Of a stretch of 39,846 nucleotides of DNA, positions 7,007 through 15,544 are shown in pieces. The DNA lies in assembly GCA_949286215.1 (NCBI GenBank), contig CASDYX010000019.1:29653-69498 (forward strand), in the 5' to 3' direction. The position numbers and the translations under genes were made by a program. The notes beneath the pieces were generated by a model. That model made no database searches. It worked only from the letters and a program-made list of their open reading frames with translations, and was not told the origin of the DNA. The DNA is from an uncultured Pseudomonadota bacterium (GTDB lineage: Bacteria > Pseudomonadota > Alphaproteobacteria > RF32 > CAG-239). Numbering within the stretch: position 1 is the first letter of the stretch; every line of letters begins with the position of its first letter.

Positions 7007-8212
7007 ATGAATAACGACCCGTTTAGTTCTTGCGATTTTTACACCGAAAAACAACCTTTATTCTCTACTAAAGAGATTATTTTTCGCTCGCAGGGACGTG
7101 CAAAAGTTTTACGAATTTCTTCTCGCGTACAGGTAATTTTCCTGACGTTTATACTTTGTATTGCCTGCTGGAGTTTTTATTCTTATCACATGTATCATAA
7201 GTCCGGACGTATCTTGAAAGACAAAGATATCGAGCTGGTGGAAACTCGTGATGCTTATGTGGATTTAATGACTGATTTTATGGCTTTGCACAAAAATATC
7301 GGCGCAATGCTTAATTCTCTCGACTCCAAGAAAAACAAAGATATTGAAAAATACCGCAAACAAGCCCTGCTTGTGGAAGATAAAATCAAACAAATTACAT
7401 CTAAGAAAGATTGGGTTAACGCTGAAGCTGTTGGCGAAAAAGCATCCCTTACAGAAGCGTTATTGCAACGAGATTTGGCAGCAGCGGAGCGTGATGAGTT
7501 ACGCGATCAAATTGATGATTTAGAAGAAAAAATTGATGAATTAAAAGCCGCTGAATTGGAAGTTATGGAGAAAATAAAATCCCTTTCTTCTAAAGAACTC
7601 AATAAAATAAAAGGCGTCTTTTCTGATATTAACAAACCCCTCAAACGTCAAGGTCTTTACTTTAATCCTTTAGCTAACTCTAAGAAGAAAAATGCTAAAG
7701 GGGGACCGTATATCCCACAAAAAAGCAAAGTAAAAGATAAAAAACTCAATGACAAGGTTTCAGCAATTTTTCAAAACGTAGATGATACCTTATATTATAA
7801 AGAAGTTGCCAAATCTGTTCCTATCGGTAAACCGGTATGGAGTTATTGGGTTACATCACAATATGGGAAACGTACCGACCCGTTTAAGAAAACCAAAGCA
7901 ACTCATAAAGGGGTGGATTTGGCCAGTCGAACTGGAAATAAAATTTCTATTCGAGCAAAGGGTAAAGTTACACGAGCCGAATATGCCGGAGGCTATGGCA
8001 ATTTGGTTGTGGTGGACCACGGTAACGGATTTCAAACAAAATATGCCCATTTACATAAAATTTATGTAAAAAAAGGTGCATATTTGGAAATTGGTGATAC
8101 AATAGGAGAAGTGGGTACTACCGGACGCTCAACCGGTCCGCATCTGCATTATGAAATTTTATTTCAAGGAAAAGATGTTGATCCATTGCCTTTTATAAAG
8201 GCTAAAATTTAG
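7007..8212 (+). CDS. M23 (LytM-like) peptidoglycan endopeptidase, membrane-anchored
   Basis: A 401-residue protein: a cytoplasmic N-terminus, a membrane segment near residues 42-60 (VIFLTFILCIACWSFYSY), a long periplasmic coiled coil (about 75-200) and a C-terminal LytM domain. The LytM zinc site is intact: HKGVD (first His and Asp), YAHL and GPHLHYEI (His-x-His). The domain also shows the usual YGKRTDPF opening. Such enzymes cut stem-peptide cross-links, or regulate amidases if degenerate; here the site is complete, so activity is expected. It is followed after 11 bases by a bactofilin gene. M23-bactofilin pairs are widespread in proteobacteria, and the bactofilin scaffold positions the peptidase for cell-shape control. 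No clear Shine-Dalgarno precedes the start. Confidence 0.9.
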   Translation: MNNDPFSSCDFYTEKQPLFSTKEIIFRSQGRAKVLRISSRVQVIFLTFILCIACWSFYSYHMYHKSGRILKDKDIELVETRDAYVDLMTDFMALHKNIGAMLNSLDSKKNKDIEKYRKQALLVEDKIKQITSKKDWVNAEAVGEKASLTEALLQRDLAAAERDELRDQIDDLEEKIDELKAAELEVMEKIKSLSSKELNKIKGVFSDINKPLKRQGLYFNPLANSKKKNAKGGPYIPQKSKVKDKKLNDKVSAIFQNVDDTLYYKEVAKSVPIGKPVWSYWVTSQYGKRTDPFKKTKATHKGVDLASRTGNKISIRAKGKVTRAEYAGGYGNLVVVDHGNGFQTKYAHLHKIYVKKGAYLEIGDTIGEVGTTGRSTGPHLHYEILFQGKDVDPLPFIKAKI

Positions 8213-8223
8213 GAGATTAACAA

Positions 8224-8694
8224 ATGAAAAAATTAAGAAAAATGTTATATCTGAAATTTGCTCGTAAATTTAACAGAAATGCTGAAGCTTTGCCGGTACC
8301 GTCAATTATTAGTCAAAATACAAAAGTGACGGGAGATATTATTAGTGACGGTATCATTCATGTTGACGGACATGTCGAAGGCGATATAAGTTGCGAAGAA
8401 TTGGTTATCGGCATTAAAGGTTCTGTTTTTGGTAAGGTTACAACAAACCATCTCCATCTATATGGTGTTTTACAAGGTCAAGCCGTAGTTGATCAATTAT
8501 TTATTGCTAAAACCGCTAAACTTATTGGTGATGCAGCACATAATTCCATTGCTATTGAACCCGGAGCTTATATTGACGGACATTGCATTCGTACCGGAGC
8601 TCCAATTCCGGCAGAGCAAAGTAAGCCTGATTTATTAATTACCGACCGGTCATCAAAAAAAGACGATAAAAAAGAAGAGAAAAATAAAGGATAA
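8224..8694 (+). CDS. bactofilin
   Basis: A 156-residue cytoskeletal protein with the central bactofilin beta-helix (about residues 25-125): repeated short strands such as TKVTGDIISDGIIHVDGHVE, GSVFGKVTTNHLHLYG and AKLIGDAAHNSIAIEPGAYIDG. The flanking tails are basic at the N-terminus and charged at the C-terminus. Bactofilins polymerise without nucleotide and recruit peptidoglycan enzymes. The Shine-Dalgarno AGGAG sits eight bases before the ATG, and the gene begins 11 bases after the M23 gene, so the two are co-translated. smpB follows at once. Confidence 0.93.
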   Translation: MKKLRKMLYLKFARKFNRNAEALPVPSIISQNTKVTGDIISDGIIHVDGHVEGDISCEELVIGIKGSVFGKVTTNHLHLYGVLQGQAVVDQLFIAKTAKLIGDAAHNSIAIEPGAYIDGHCIRTGAPIPAEQSKPDLLITDRSSKKDDKKEEKNKG

Positions 8695-8703
8695 GTGCTG
8701 ATT

Positions 8704-9189
8704 ATGGCAAAAAAGGCTATAAAGTCTGATTTTATTAGTACAGGAAGCGTGGCTCAAAATAGACGCGCTTTCTTTGACTATGACATCAGTGAAAAATTTG
8801 TGGCGGGACTTGAGTTAACCGGAACAGAAGTGAAATCGCTCAGACTCGGACATGCCAATATTAATGACGCTTTCGGTATAGAAAAAGACGGAGAGCTCTA
8901 CATTTCCAATATGTTTATTGCCGAATATGCCAACAAAGGCTACCAAAGTCATGCCGAAAAGAGAGATCGCAAACTTTTGCTCACCAAAAAAGAAATCAAC
9001 AATATCATCGGTGAATTATCTCGCAAAGGGGCGACGTTGGTGGCAATTAATCTCTTTTTTAACAATAAAGGACGAGCCAAACTTGAAATCGGCTTAGGAC
9101 GCGGCAAAAAGCTCTTTGACAAGCGCGAGACCCAAAAAGAAAGAGATTGGAATCGCGATAAGCAACGTATTCTGGCCAGCAATCGATAA
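8704..9189 (+). CDS. smpB: SmpB, tmRNA-binding protein
   Basis: A 161-residue protein, the usual size. It carries the conserved RRAFFDYDISEKFVAGLELTGTEVKSLR beta-barrel core (quoted in parts: FFDYDI, GTEVKSLR) and the C-terminal GRGKKLFDKRET...ERDWNRDKQRIL tail that enters the decoding site. SmpB delivers tmRNA to stalled ribosomes for trans-translation. A GTG three codons upstream is possible, but family members start MAK, so the ATG is preferred. It ends the M23-bactofilin run and is followed by a strong terminator. The tmRNA gene itself is not visible nearby. Confidence 0.95.
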   Translation: MAKKAIKSDFISTGSVAQNRRAFFDYDISEKFVAGLELTGTEVKSLRLGHANINDAFGIEKDGELYISNMFIAEYANKGYQSHAEKRDRKLLLTKKEINNIIGELSRKGATLVAINLFFNNKGRAKLEIGLGRGKKLFDKRETQKERDWNRDKQRILASNR

Positions 9190-9201
9190 TTTTAGAAATA
9201 A

Positions 9202-9226
9202 GGGCGGAGGAATCTCCGCCCCTTTT
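9202..9226 (+). terminator. terminator after smpB
   Basis: An 8-bp GC-rich stem (GGGCGGAG/CTCCGCCC) with a GAAT loop followed by TTTT. It also overlaps the end of the convergent lipoprotein gene and may serve both strands. Confidence 0.8.
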
Positions 9227-9227
9227 A

Positions 9228-9644
9228 TTATTTGCTCGGTTGCATATTCAGATTTACTTCTTCATCCAAATAATACATATCTCCCGTCAAAGGATCTACT
9301 ATCAGATAACCGATTAGCCCGCCAATCACAAAATTTCCGGCATAATACCAACCGCTCACATGCCAATCGATTACAGAGCTCTGCGTTTTAAAGCCATCTT
9401 TAGAGGCTATAATCTCGTATTTTTGTGGGTCAAAGTATCCACCTGCAGATGTTTTGAGATTAATGGTTGTCGGGGTTGTGCCCTCAAAAACAACATTTCC
9501 TTTTTTATCTGTTATCTTGATTTGCACATCTTCAACATTGGCTTTTATCGGAATAGATTGGTTGTTTTCTCTCATGACGGTGGCACAAGAGCTTAAAACG
9601 CCTACAAAGATTCCCAAAGTTAAAATTAAAAACAGTTTTTTCAT
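9228..9644 (-). CDS. lipoprotein with PEGA-like domain
   Basis: A 138-residue protein with a lipoprotein signal (MKKLFLILTLGIFVGVLSSC, lipidated Cys at residue 20). A beta-rich segment follows, with the PEGA-type pattern: VQIKITDKKGNVVFEGTTPTTINL, then YEIIASKDGFK. A hydrophobic hairpin near the end (NFVIGGLIGYLIVDPLTG) is common in small envelope lipoproteins of this kind. PEGA domains are found on surface or outer-membrane proteins and bind other envelope components; a specific role is not known. The start is supported by AAGGA seven bases upstream. The gene lies directly downstream of the structured RNA on the same strand but is separated from it by that RNA's terminator. Confidence 0.65.
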   Translation of the reverse strand: MKKLFLILTLGIFVGVLSSCATVMRENNQSIPIKANVEDVQIKITDKKGNVVFEGTTPTTINLKTSAGGYFDPQKYEIIASKDGFKTQSSVIDWHVSGWYYAGNFVIGGLIGYLIVDPLTGDMYYLDEEVNLNMQPSK

Positions 9645-9671
9645 TTGAACATCCTTATGTAAAAGTTAAAA

Positions 9672-9847
9672 CAAAACCCGCACTTTCTTAAGTAAAAGGC
9701 GGGCGGATGTTCGAAAACCGTATTACACAAAACGGCTCGGCTTATTTGGCCAAGACCTTATTCGCCGACATCCGTCCATGACAGAAATCGGCATTATTTT
9801 TCAGTCGTATGCTAGCGACTTGTGTAATTTAGGGTTTTCGACGCCCC
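9672..9847 (-). ncRNA. structured non-coding RNA, 6S-like candidate
   Basis: Reading the minus strand, GGGCG near the 5' end pairs with CGCCC near the 3' end. CGAAAACC then pairs with GGTTTTCG, and TTACACAA with TTGTGTAA, giving a long interrupted closing stem. Inside are a small hairpin (AGTCG...CGACT) and an apical hairpin (GCCGA...TCGGC, plus GTC/GAC). A bulged rod of about 150 nt with an open central region is the shape of 6S RNA, which binds sigma70 RNA polymerase. The 3' end has an intrinsic terminator (CCCGC/GCGGG then TTTTGTTTT) sharing bases with the closing stem, which fixes the strand. No open reading frame competes. The 6S identity is an inference from structure and size; the presence of a structured RNA is more certain. 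Confidence 0.6.
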
Positions 9848-9870
9848 AGATATATGCTTTATATATCTGG
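9846..9870. repeat. perfect inverted repeat at the 5' end of the structured RNA
   Basis: CCAGATATAT and ATATATCTGG are perfect 10-bp arms around GCTTT. No T-run follows on the plus strand, so it is not a clear terminator. It spans the expected promoter -10/start region of the minus-strand RNA and may be an operator or part of the promoter. Confidence 0.5.
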
Positions 9871-9988
9871 AGTTAGGTTATAAGTTTCTCTGAATTTTGT
9901 AAAGTCCTATTAATGCGTGATGTAAAATTTTATTTTCTTTCCCTCATTTTATGCTACCTTTGGCTTAAGTTTTAGAAAGGACTTTAAT

Positions 9989-10825
9989 ATGTCAAAGACG
10001 ATGAATATTAATCAATATACTTTTGAAGTGATAGAGGCGGAAGCATTGCGTTTGGCTTTGTTGCCTGAGATGGCGCAAAAATATCGCACCAGCTCTTGTG
10101 GGAAATCGTTTGTAGAAATTATGAGCGGTTATGCGCGTGAGGTTACCGTCCTACCCTTAAATTTTAAGAAAAAACCCGTGTTTGGGTTTGTGGTCTTACC
10201 GCAAGGAGAAATTTTTCAAAAGTTATCAAACTGCCCTTTTCCTAAAGGAATGTGCGGGATTTTCGTACCTATTGATGAAGTTTATACGGAAGCCTTAGCT
10301 GTTGATGAAGTGTGGTTTGAAAAAGGATTTTCAAAAACTCCAGATGAGGAGCAAAAAATCAGCCTAATCCATGAGCTTTCGCATACCGTGCACGGAGCTT
10401 ATTTTCAAAAAATGGGGCGTTTAAGTGAGGGCTTTGCCGAATTGGTGCCACATTATTTAATGAACATCCCAAACCCCAAACATGATGAGATAATAAAGAG
10501 CCTTGATGTTAACTCTTTACCCGTCTTAGGCTTTTTGAACAAGAACGGAATGTTTGCCGACCCTGAAGATAAAAAGCTCAGAGCTCAATATCGCTCTTCT
10601 TACATTTCGGCCTATTTATGGATGTTGGCTTATGTGAAACGCTTGGAAAGCCAACGTGGCTTAAACAAATTTGAAGCGGTTAACTTGTTGCTCTCGGAAT
10701 TTGAAAAATTAGAGAAACTCCCATGGAGCGAAAGAATGCAAGGAGCCGCTCAGCTCATCGGTTTATCCGAAGAAGTATGTTTTGGCTCTTTAGACCTACA
10801 AAAGGAAGCCTTAAATTTTATTTAA
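9989..10825 (+). CDS. HExxH (gluzincin-type) metallopeptidase of unknown family
   Basis: A 278-residue soluble protein, preceded by AAAGGACTTTAAT. The sequence HELSHTVHGAYFQKMGRLSEGFAELVPHY contains the zinc-binding HExxH, with a third-ligand Glu 18-20 residues later in EGFAE. This spacing fits gluzincins such as the thermolysin and M1 clans. There is no signal peptide or membrane segment, so it is probably cytoplasmic. The first 120 residues (beta-rich, with a CPFPKGMCGIFVPIDEVY segment) precede the catalytic helix, as in M1-like or DUF-type peptidases. I do not recognise the exact family. It is a single gene in a region of small hypothetical genes, with no obvious partner. Confidence 0.6.
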   Translation: MSKTMNINQYTFEVIEAEALRLALLPEMAQKYRTSSCGKSFVEIMSGYAREVTVLPLNFKKKPVFGFVVLPQGEIFQKLSNCPFPKGMCGIFVPIDEVYTEALAVDEVWFEKGFSKTPDEEQKISLIHELSHTVHGAYFQKMGRLSEGFAELVPHYLMNIPNPKHDEIIKSLDVNSLPVLGFLNKNGMFADPEDKKLRAQYRSSYISAYLWMLAYVKRLESQRGLNKFEAVNLLLSEFEKLEKLPWSERMQGAAQLIGLSEEVCFGSLDLQKEALNFI

Positions 10826-10930
10826 GCCACAAAGCAACCTTCATAATCTGTTGTTTTTTCAGCTCTGATTTTGGTTCTAACGAGACATGCCTAAAGTAGG
10901 GCAATCTGTGAATTGAGTATTATCTCTTAG

Positions 10931-11329
10931 TTATTTTATAATTCTTGTTCTAAGATATGCTATACCAAGAGAAATGGGTACCCCCCATGTACAGATAGCA
11001 TTAAAAATGTTTGCTACTTTTTCGATGGTATCTTCATCCCAAGCAAAAGCTGCAGCTATGCCAATAAAACAGACAATTCCAATAATAACAAAATATGGTA
11101 TCCAGCCAATAGATATCAGATAATAAGAAATATTAGGAAATTTGGTGATTTGATTTTCAATATATAAAGAAAATTTCGACCAATATAGCAGAAACATACA
11201 TATAATAAATATCGAAAATAAAATTAGGCCAATGTCTTCAGTTATAGGGGTCTGTAAAAACAAAAAAGGAGTATCTAAAACACAATATATTCCGCCTAGA
11301 GATAAAGCTTCTTTTGACCATAATTTCAT
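10931..11329 (-). CDS. hypothetical membrane protein
   Basis: A 132-residue protein with AAAGGAGTATCAACA before the ATG, a strong ribosome-binding site. It has four hydrophobic stretches (about residues 10-27, 33-52, 67-92 and 105-125), so it is probably a four-helix inner-membrane protein. No family is recognised. Composition is AT-rich like its small downstream neighbours. The gene is transcribed away from the protease gene and 60 bases after the next minus-strand hypothetical gene, so the two may be co-transcribed. Confidence 0.55.
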   Translation of the reverse strand: MKLWSKEALSLGGIYCVLDTPFLFLQTPITEDIGLILFSIFIICMFLLYWSKFSLYIENQITKFPNISYYLISIGWIPYFVIIGIVCFIGIAAAFAWDEDTIEKVANIFNAICTWGVPISLGIAYLRTRIIK

Positions 11330-11388
11330 TGTTGATACTCCTTTTGTCGTTATAAATCTAAGTATAAGTTTTTATTTATCATAATCAA

Positions 11389-11673
11389 CTATTTTTTCTT
11401 ACAAGCTTCTTTATATGCTACTTTTGCTCTGGCAATATTTGCACCACCTTTTTCAATATACGGGTATGCTTTTTCACTCTTTTTTACTGCTAATTTAGCT
11501 ATGGGATTTTTTACCACAACTCTGGAAACTTTTGCTCCATATTTGGCAATGGCTTTATCAACAACTTTATTTCCTGTTGATATTGTATGAGAAATATCTG
11601 TCATATATTTAAGTTCATTAAACTTTTTAATAACACTTTTTGCAGAGCAGTTATTATTTCTTCTTTTAGGCAT
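11389..11673 (-). CDS. small basic hypothetical protein
   Basis: I chose the ATG preceded by AAAGGAGATAAA; a longer reading frame upstream runs through a terminator hairpin and is not credible. The 94-residue product is strongly basic (many Lys/Arg), with the pattern KVVDKAIAKYGAKVSRVVVK followed by further alternating basic and alanine residues. It could be a nucleic-acid-binding or membrane-active peptide. No family is recognised. The terminator just upstream suggests it is either independently transcribed or controlled by read-through. Confidence 0.5.
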   Translation of the reverse strand: MPKRRNNNCSAKSVIKKFNELKYMTDISHTISTGNKVVDKAIAKYGAKVSRVVVKNPIAKLAVKKSEKAYPYIEKGGANIARAKVAYKEACKKK

Positions 11674-11706
11674 TTTATCTCCTTTCTTTTCTGACAAATT
11701 TACAAC

Positions 11707-11738
11707 AAAAAAATCCGAAGAGTTTAATCTTCGGATTT
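11707..11738 (-). terminator. intrinsic terminator upstream of the small basic protein
   Basis: A perfect 10-bp stem (AATCCGAAGA/TCTTCGGATT) with seven Ts following on the minus strand. It lies 34 bases before the start of the next gene on the same strand, so it either ends a short leader RNA or acts as an attenuator. Confidence 0.65.
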
Positions 11739-11878
11739 TAGGCACACTTTACCCAAGTGGCTTTTACATTATGGCAAAACACAATACAATTTTCAAGATG
11801 TAAATAAATATATCAACAACTATTGATATTCTCTTAAGGAATCTTCAAAATCTACTCCACTATTTTACTTTCACCCAC

Positions 11879-11908
11879 AAAAAAAGCCGCCCCGAAGGAC
11901 GGCTTTTT
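11879..11908 (-). terminator. terminator of the ffh-rplS operon
   Basis: On the minus strand GCCGTCC-TTCG-GGGCGGC (one G-U pair) is flanked by A and T runs, ending in TTTTTTT, a stable UUCG-type tetraloop terminator. It sits 18 bases after the rplS stop. Confidence 0.85.
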
Positions 11909-11925
11909 GATTATCTTGTGCAACC

Positions 11926-12321
11926 TTAGTTGGAAGAAGAATCTTCACGTGCTTTTGCAGCTGCAGCCAAGTCGTCGGCAATACGAGCTGAACGACCACG
12001 CAATGCGCGCAAGAAATACATTTTAGCACGACGTACTTTACCGATACGTGCAACTTCGATTTTTGCTACATTCGGAGAATACAGTGGGAATACACGCTCT
12101 ACACCTTCACCGAAAGAAATTTTACGTACGGTGAAAGATGAATTTAAGCCATCATTTTTACGAGCAATGCAAACACCTTCATAAACTTGAATACGTTCAC
12201 GATCGCCTTCTTTTACTTTGGTGTGAACTTTTAAGGTGTCACCCGGTTTGAAGTTCGGCAGATTTTTGCCGGCAGTGAGCTTTTCAATCTGCTCTTTTTC
12301 AATGTTTTCGATAATGTTCAT
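11926..12321 (-). CDS. rplS: 50S ribosomal protein L19
   Basis: A 131-residue protein with the L19 core: [56 protein letters not shown], and [21 protein letters not shown]19 bridges the 30S and 50S subunits. The start is the ATG after AAAGGATAAGATT, which gives the expected N-terminal [12 protein letters not shown]; the longer frame starts inside the trmD gene. The C-terminus has an alanine-rich extension beyond the usual end. It is the last gene of the ffh-rpsP-rimM-trmD-rplS operon. Confidence 0.97.
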   Translation of the reverse strand: MNIIENIEKEQIEKLTAGKNLPNFKPGDTLKVHTKVKEGDRERIQVYEGVCIARKNDGLNSSFTVRKISFGEGVERVFPLYSPNVAKIEVARIGKVRRAKMYFLRALRGRSARIADDLAAAAKAREDSSSN

Positions 12322-12358
12322 AATCTTATCCTTTTTCGATTTTTTTTCGTTTATATAC

Positions 12359-13048
12359 CTAAACCTTCTGAGAATCAAGATATTTCTGCAAAAGATCCGG
12401 CCGTTGTTGTTTGGTTATTTCAAGCGAGCGTTCTTTGCGCCATTTGGCGATGTTTTGATGATGTCCGCTAAGAAGTATATCTGGAACAGATCGGCCCTCC
12501 CATTCAATGGGTCTGGTATATTGGGGATGTTCCAGCAACCCGTTTTCAAAGCTTTCATCTACCACGGAATCCGCATTGCCCAATACTCCGGGTAATAAGC
12601 GAATAACCGCGTCTAACATAATCTGTGCGGCTTGTTCACCGCCGGTCAAGATATAGTCGCCTATACTGACTTCCTCAACATTAAAGGCATCAAGAACTCG
12701 TTGGTCTATGCCTTCAAACCGGCCACAGATAATGGATAAATTATCCTCTCTTGCCAGCTCATGAACCAATGACTGAGTTAAAGGCTTGCCTCGCGGGCTC
12801 ATATAAATAAGCCGTCCGCCATTGTAATTGGCGTGCAACGCACTCCCTAAAATGTCCGGACGCATTACCATGCCGGCGCCGCCTCCGCAAGGTGTGTCAT
12901 CTACCGAACCGTGCTTGTCCGTCGCATAGTCCCGAATGTTTACGGTTTCAAGCGACCATTTGCCCTCATCAAGAGCTTTGCCGGTCAGAGAATATCCCAA
13001 AAAACCTGGGAATATCTCCGGAAATATGGTAAAGACTTTAACCTTCAT
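12359..13048 (-). CDS. trmD: TrmD, tRNA (guanine-N1)-methyltransferase
   Basis: A 229-residue protein of normal length. It methylates G37 of tRNAs with SAM and so prevents +1 frameshifting. Family motifs are all present: [69 protein letters not shown] (the trefoil-knot SAM site), and LEHPQYTRP. The start was moved to the ATG seven codons into the frame, where GAGGAAAG provides a ribosome-binding site. It overlaps the rimM stop by 11 bases, indicating translational coupling. Confidence 0.97.
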   Translation of the reverse strand: MKVKVFTIFPEIFPGFLGYSLTGKALDEGKWSLETVNIRDYATDKHGSVDDTPCGGGAGMVMRPDILGSALHANYNGGRLIYMSPRGKPLTQSLVHELAREDNLSIICGRFEGIDQRVLDAFNVEEVSIGDYILTGGEQAAQIMLDAVIRLLPGVLGNADSVVDESFENGLLEHPQYTRPIEWEGRSVPDILLSGHHQNIAKWRKERSLEITKQQRPDLLQKYLDSQKV

Positions 13049-13586
13049 CACTTTCCTCGTCATCCTCATCTTCCATGAAGTTGAGCATCACAGATTCAAC
13101 AATAATATAACCTTGTTCGACATTGATTTCCGGAACATATGCTTTGTTGAAAGGTATCATCTCCAACTTGTGGCTGGAATTTAGCCTTATCTCCAAAATT
13201 TCTCCGGCTCCGAAATTGTATAATCCGGCAACACGACCAACATCTTCTCCGGACTTGGTCTTAACCTTGAGGTCAATCAAATCCGCTTCGTAGAATTCAT
13301 CCTTGTCGGATATTTCGGGCAAGACATCGCGATTGATATAAAAACTTGTACCAATCAGGGTTTCGGCCGTGGTACGGTCATCTACCCCTTTGATTTTTAC
13401 CCGAAGCAATTCCTTGGAATGCCCAACCACTTTAAGCTCAAATTTGCGGTCACCCGCCTCATTTTCAACAGCGCCGTATTTATCCAGATTGGAATCTTTG
13501 GAGGTAAAACTCTTAACCTTCACCTCGCCCTTGATTCCGTGAACACCAACGATTGCTCCCAGACAAATTCGACGATTTTTTTTCAT
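13038..13586 (-). CDS. rimM: RimM, 16S rRNA processing protein
   Basis: A 182-residue protein. It opens with CLGAIVGVHGIKGEVKVKSF, the signature of RimM, and has a PRC-barrel half (DEFYEADLIDLKVKTKSGED, then GAGEILEIRL and IPFNKAYVPEIN). RimM binds S19 and assists 30S maturation. The C-terminus is acidic ([11 protein letters not shown]) and extends over the start of trmD. It lies between rpsP and trmD as in most proteobacteria. Confidence 0.95.
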   Translation of the reverse strand: MKKNRRICLGAIVGVHGIKGEVKVKSFTSKDSNLDKYGAVENEAGDRKFELKVVGHSKELLRVKIKGVDDRTTAETLIGTSFYINRDVLPEISDKDEFYEADLIDLKVKTKSGEDVGRVAGLYNFGAGEILEIRLNSSHKLEMIPFNKAYVPEINVEQGYIIVESVMLNFMEDEDDEESDEG

Positions 13587-13639
13587 GCTTAAAGCGTCCT
13601 CATAATTATATTAATAAAACGTCACTTGTTGGTAATTGC

Positions 13640-14020
13640 TTATTCAGCAGAAGATTCAGCGGCAGCAGCTTCAGCAGCAGCTTTGGCTTTTTCTTCTTTT
13701 TCTTTCATGCGTTCCTGAGCTTTAGCTTTAGGAGCAGATTTTTTCGGTTGTTCACGCATAGCAGGAGCTGCGCAAAGACCCAAGTTAGCAAACAATTTTT
13801 GCAATCTTTCGGTCGGTTGTGCACCTTTGACTAACCATTCTTTTACTTTGTCTTGGTTCAATACCAAACGCTCTGCATGATCTTTCGGCAAAAGCGGATT
13901 GTAAGAACCTAATCTTTCGATGAATCTACCATCGCGAGGAGCTCTTTGATCTGCCACTACAATTTTGTAGAAAGGACGTTTCTTAGAACCGCCGCGTGAT
14001 AGTCTGATACGTACTGCCAT
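13640..14020 (-). CDS. rpsP: 30S ribosomal protein S16
   Basis: The first 80 residues are a clear S16 ([41 protein letters not shown], and [16 protein letters not shown]). S16 helps fold the 5' domain of 16S rRNA. The remaining 45 residues form a low-complexity, Lys/Ala/Glu-rich tail ([20 protein letters not shown], then an Ala/Ser/Glu end), longer than in most bacteria but common in alphaproteobacterial S16. A strong Shine-Dalgarno (AAGGAGAATATAA) precedes the ATG. Confidence 0.97.
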   Translation of the reverse strand: MAVRIRLSRGGSKKRPFYKIVVADQRAPRDGRFIERLGSYNPLLPKDHAERLVLNQDKVKEWLVKGAQPTERLQKLFANLGLCAAPAMREQPKKSAPKAKAQERMKEKEEKAKAAAEAAAAESSAE

Positions 14021-14061
14021 TTATATTCTCCTTAAATTAAAATTAAAACTCCCGTTATGGC

Positions 14062-15453
14062 TTAAAACGGAAATTTGTTACCCATTCCGCCTAACATCTT
14101 ATTGAGCGGATTGTTTTGCAAATTGGGCATGCCTTTTCCCATTAATGAGCCAAGACCTCCCATTTTGCCCATTCTTTTCATCATGGTGGACATTTGCTCG
14201 TATGATTTGAGCAACTTGTTCACCTCATGAACTTCAACCCCTGCCCCTAAGGCTATTCTCTTTTTGCGAGAGGCCTTTATCAGGTCGGGATTTCTTCTCT
14301 CCGACTTGGTCATGGAAAGAATGATTGCTTCTTGTCTTTTTATCAGATTGTCACCGATACCGGCTTGTTCAATCTGAGTTTTGAACTTGGAAAGACCGGG
14401 GATTAACCCTAACAAACTTCCCATGCTGCCAAGTTTTTGAACTTGTCTGAGTTGAGAGAGCATATCTTCTAAATCAAATTTGCCCTTCATCATCTTATGG
14501 GCCATTTTTTCGGCTTCGTCTCTATCAACATTTTCAATGGCTTTTTCAACCAAAGAAACAACGTCGCCTTGCCCTAAAATTCTGCCTGCCAAGCGGTCGG
14601 GATGGAACTCCTCAAATTCGGCAATCTTTTCGCCCGTTCCCAAAAACTTAATCGGAACATCGGCAACCATTTTCATGGACAATGCCGCACCGGCGCGTGC
14701 CGAACCATCTATTCTGGTCAGGACAATTCCGGTAATACCGACCTTTTCATTAAACTCTTTGGCGACTGTACAAGAATCTTGACCAATCATGGCATCTGCC
14801 ACCAAAAGTGTTTCCGTCGGAGAGGCGATTTTTTTGACCTCAATGACCTCTTGCATTAAGTCATCATCAATATGCAAACGACCGGCAGAGTCCAAAACAA
14901 TGACATCATAACCGCCCTTCTTGCCCTCAGAGATAGCGCGCTTTGTCGTCTCGGATGGTTTTTCGCCCTTGATGATGGGCAAAGCATCAACCCCAATCTG
15001 GCTTGCTAACTGCGCTAATTGCTCTTGAGCGGCCGGACGGTAAATATCTAATGATACGAGTAAGACTTTCTTTTTGTTTTTCAGACGATTGGCAATTTTG
15101 GCCGAAGTTGTGGTTTTACCGGAACCTTGCAGACCAACCATTAAAATACAAACCGGCGGAACCGCATTAAAATTCAGCTCCGAAGAGGTTGATCCCAAAA
15201 GTTTAACCAATTCATCATGGACAATTTTGATAACCATTTGCCCAGGTTGAATAGACTTAACAACCTTTTCGCCTAAAGCCTGCTCTTTTACCTGAGCAAT
15301 AAAGGTTTTGACAACGGGAAGTGAAACGTCAGCCTCCAACAAAGCAATGCGAATTTCGCGCATTGCCTCGTCTATGTCTTTTTCATTCAAAACACCGCGA
15401 GAGGTGATTTTTGAAAAAGCGGCACTTAATTTTTCACTCAGTGCATCAAACAT
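14062..15453 (-). CDS. ffh: Ffh, signal recognition particle GTPase
   Basis: A 463-residue protein with the N domain (MFDALSEKLSAAFSKI), the G domain and a methionine-rich M domain. GTPase motifs are GLQGSGKTT (G1), DIYRPAAQEQL, LDSAGRLHID (G3) and LTRIDGSARAG (the TKxD equivalent). The M domain has SMTKSERRNPDLI and ends with a run of Met and Gly. Ffh binds signal sequences and 4.5S RNA to target membrane proteins to the translocon. It is the first gene of the operon; a GC-rich palindromic leader lies upstream. The 4.5S RNA gene is not in the window. Confidence 0.97.
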   Translation of the reverse strand: MFDALSEKLSAAFSKITSRGVLNEKDIDEAMREIRIALLEADVSLPVVKTFIAQVKEQALGEKVVKSIQPGQMVIKIVHDELVKLLGSTSSELNFNAVPPVCILMVGLQGSGKTTTSAKIANRLKNKKKVLLVSLDIYRPAAQEQLAQLASQIGVDALPIIKGEKPSETTKRAISEGKKGGYDVIVLDSAGRLHIDDDLMQEVIEVKKIASPTETLLVADAMIGQDSCTVAKEFNEKVGITGIVLTRIDGSARAGAALSMKMVADVPIKFLGTGEKIAEFEEFHPDRLAGRILGQGDVVSLVEKAIENVDRDEAEKMAHKMMKGKFDLEDMLSQLRQVQKLGSMGSLLGLIPGLSKFKTQIEQAGIGDNLIKRQEAIILSMTKSERRNPDLIKASRKKRIALGAGVEVHEVNKLLKSYEQMSTMMKRMGKMGGLGSLMGKGMPNLQNNPLNKMLGGMGNKFPF

Positions 15454-15544
15454 CTTTTTTAGCCCTGATTTCTAGTAAATCATTACTTTTGACCAGAGCT
15501 TTTTGCTCCTTTCTTATCACCAAGGGTATATACATAAAGTGTTG

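Noticed and set aside
9672..9847. tmRNA gene near smpB
   Set aside because: There is no tag-peptide frame, no tRNA-like acceptor arm and no T-loop; size and fold suit a 6S-type RNA better.
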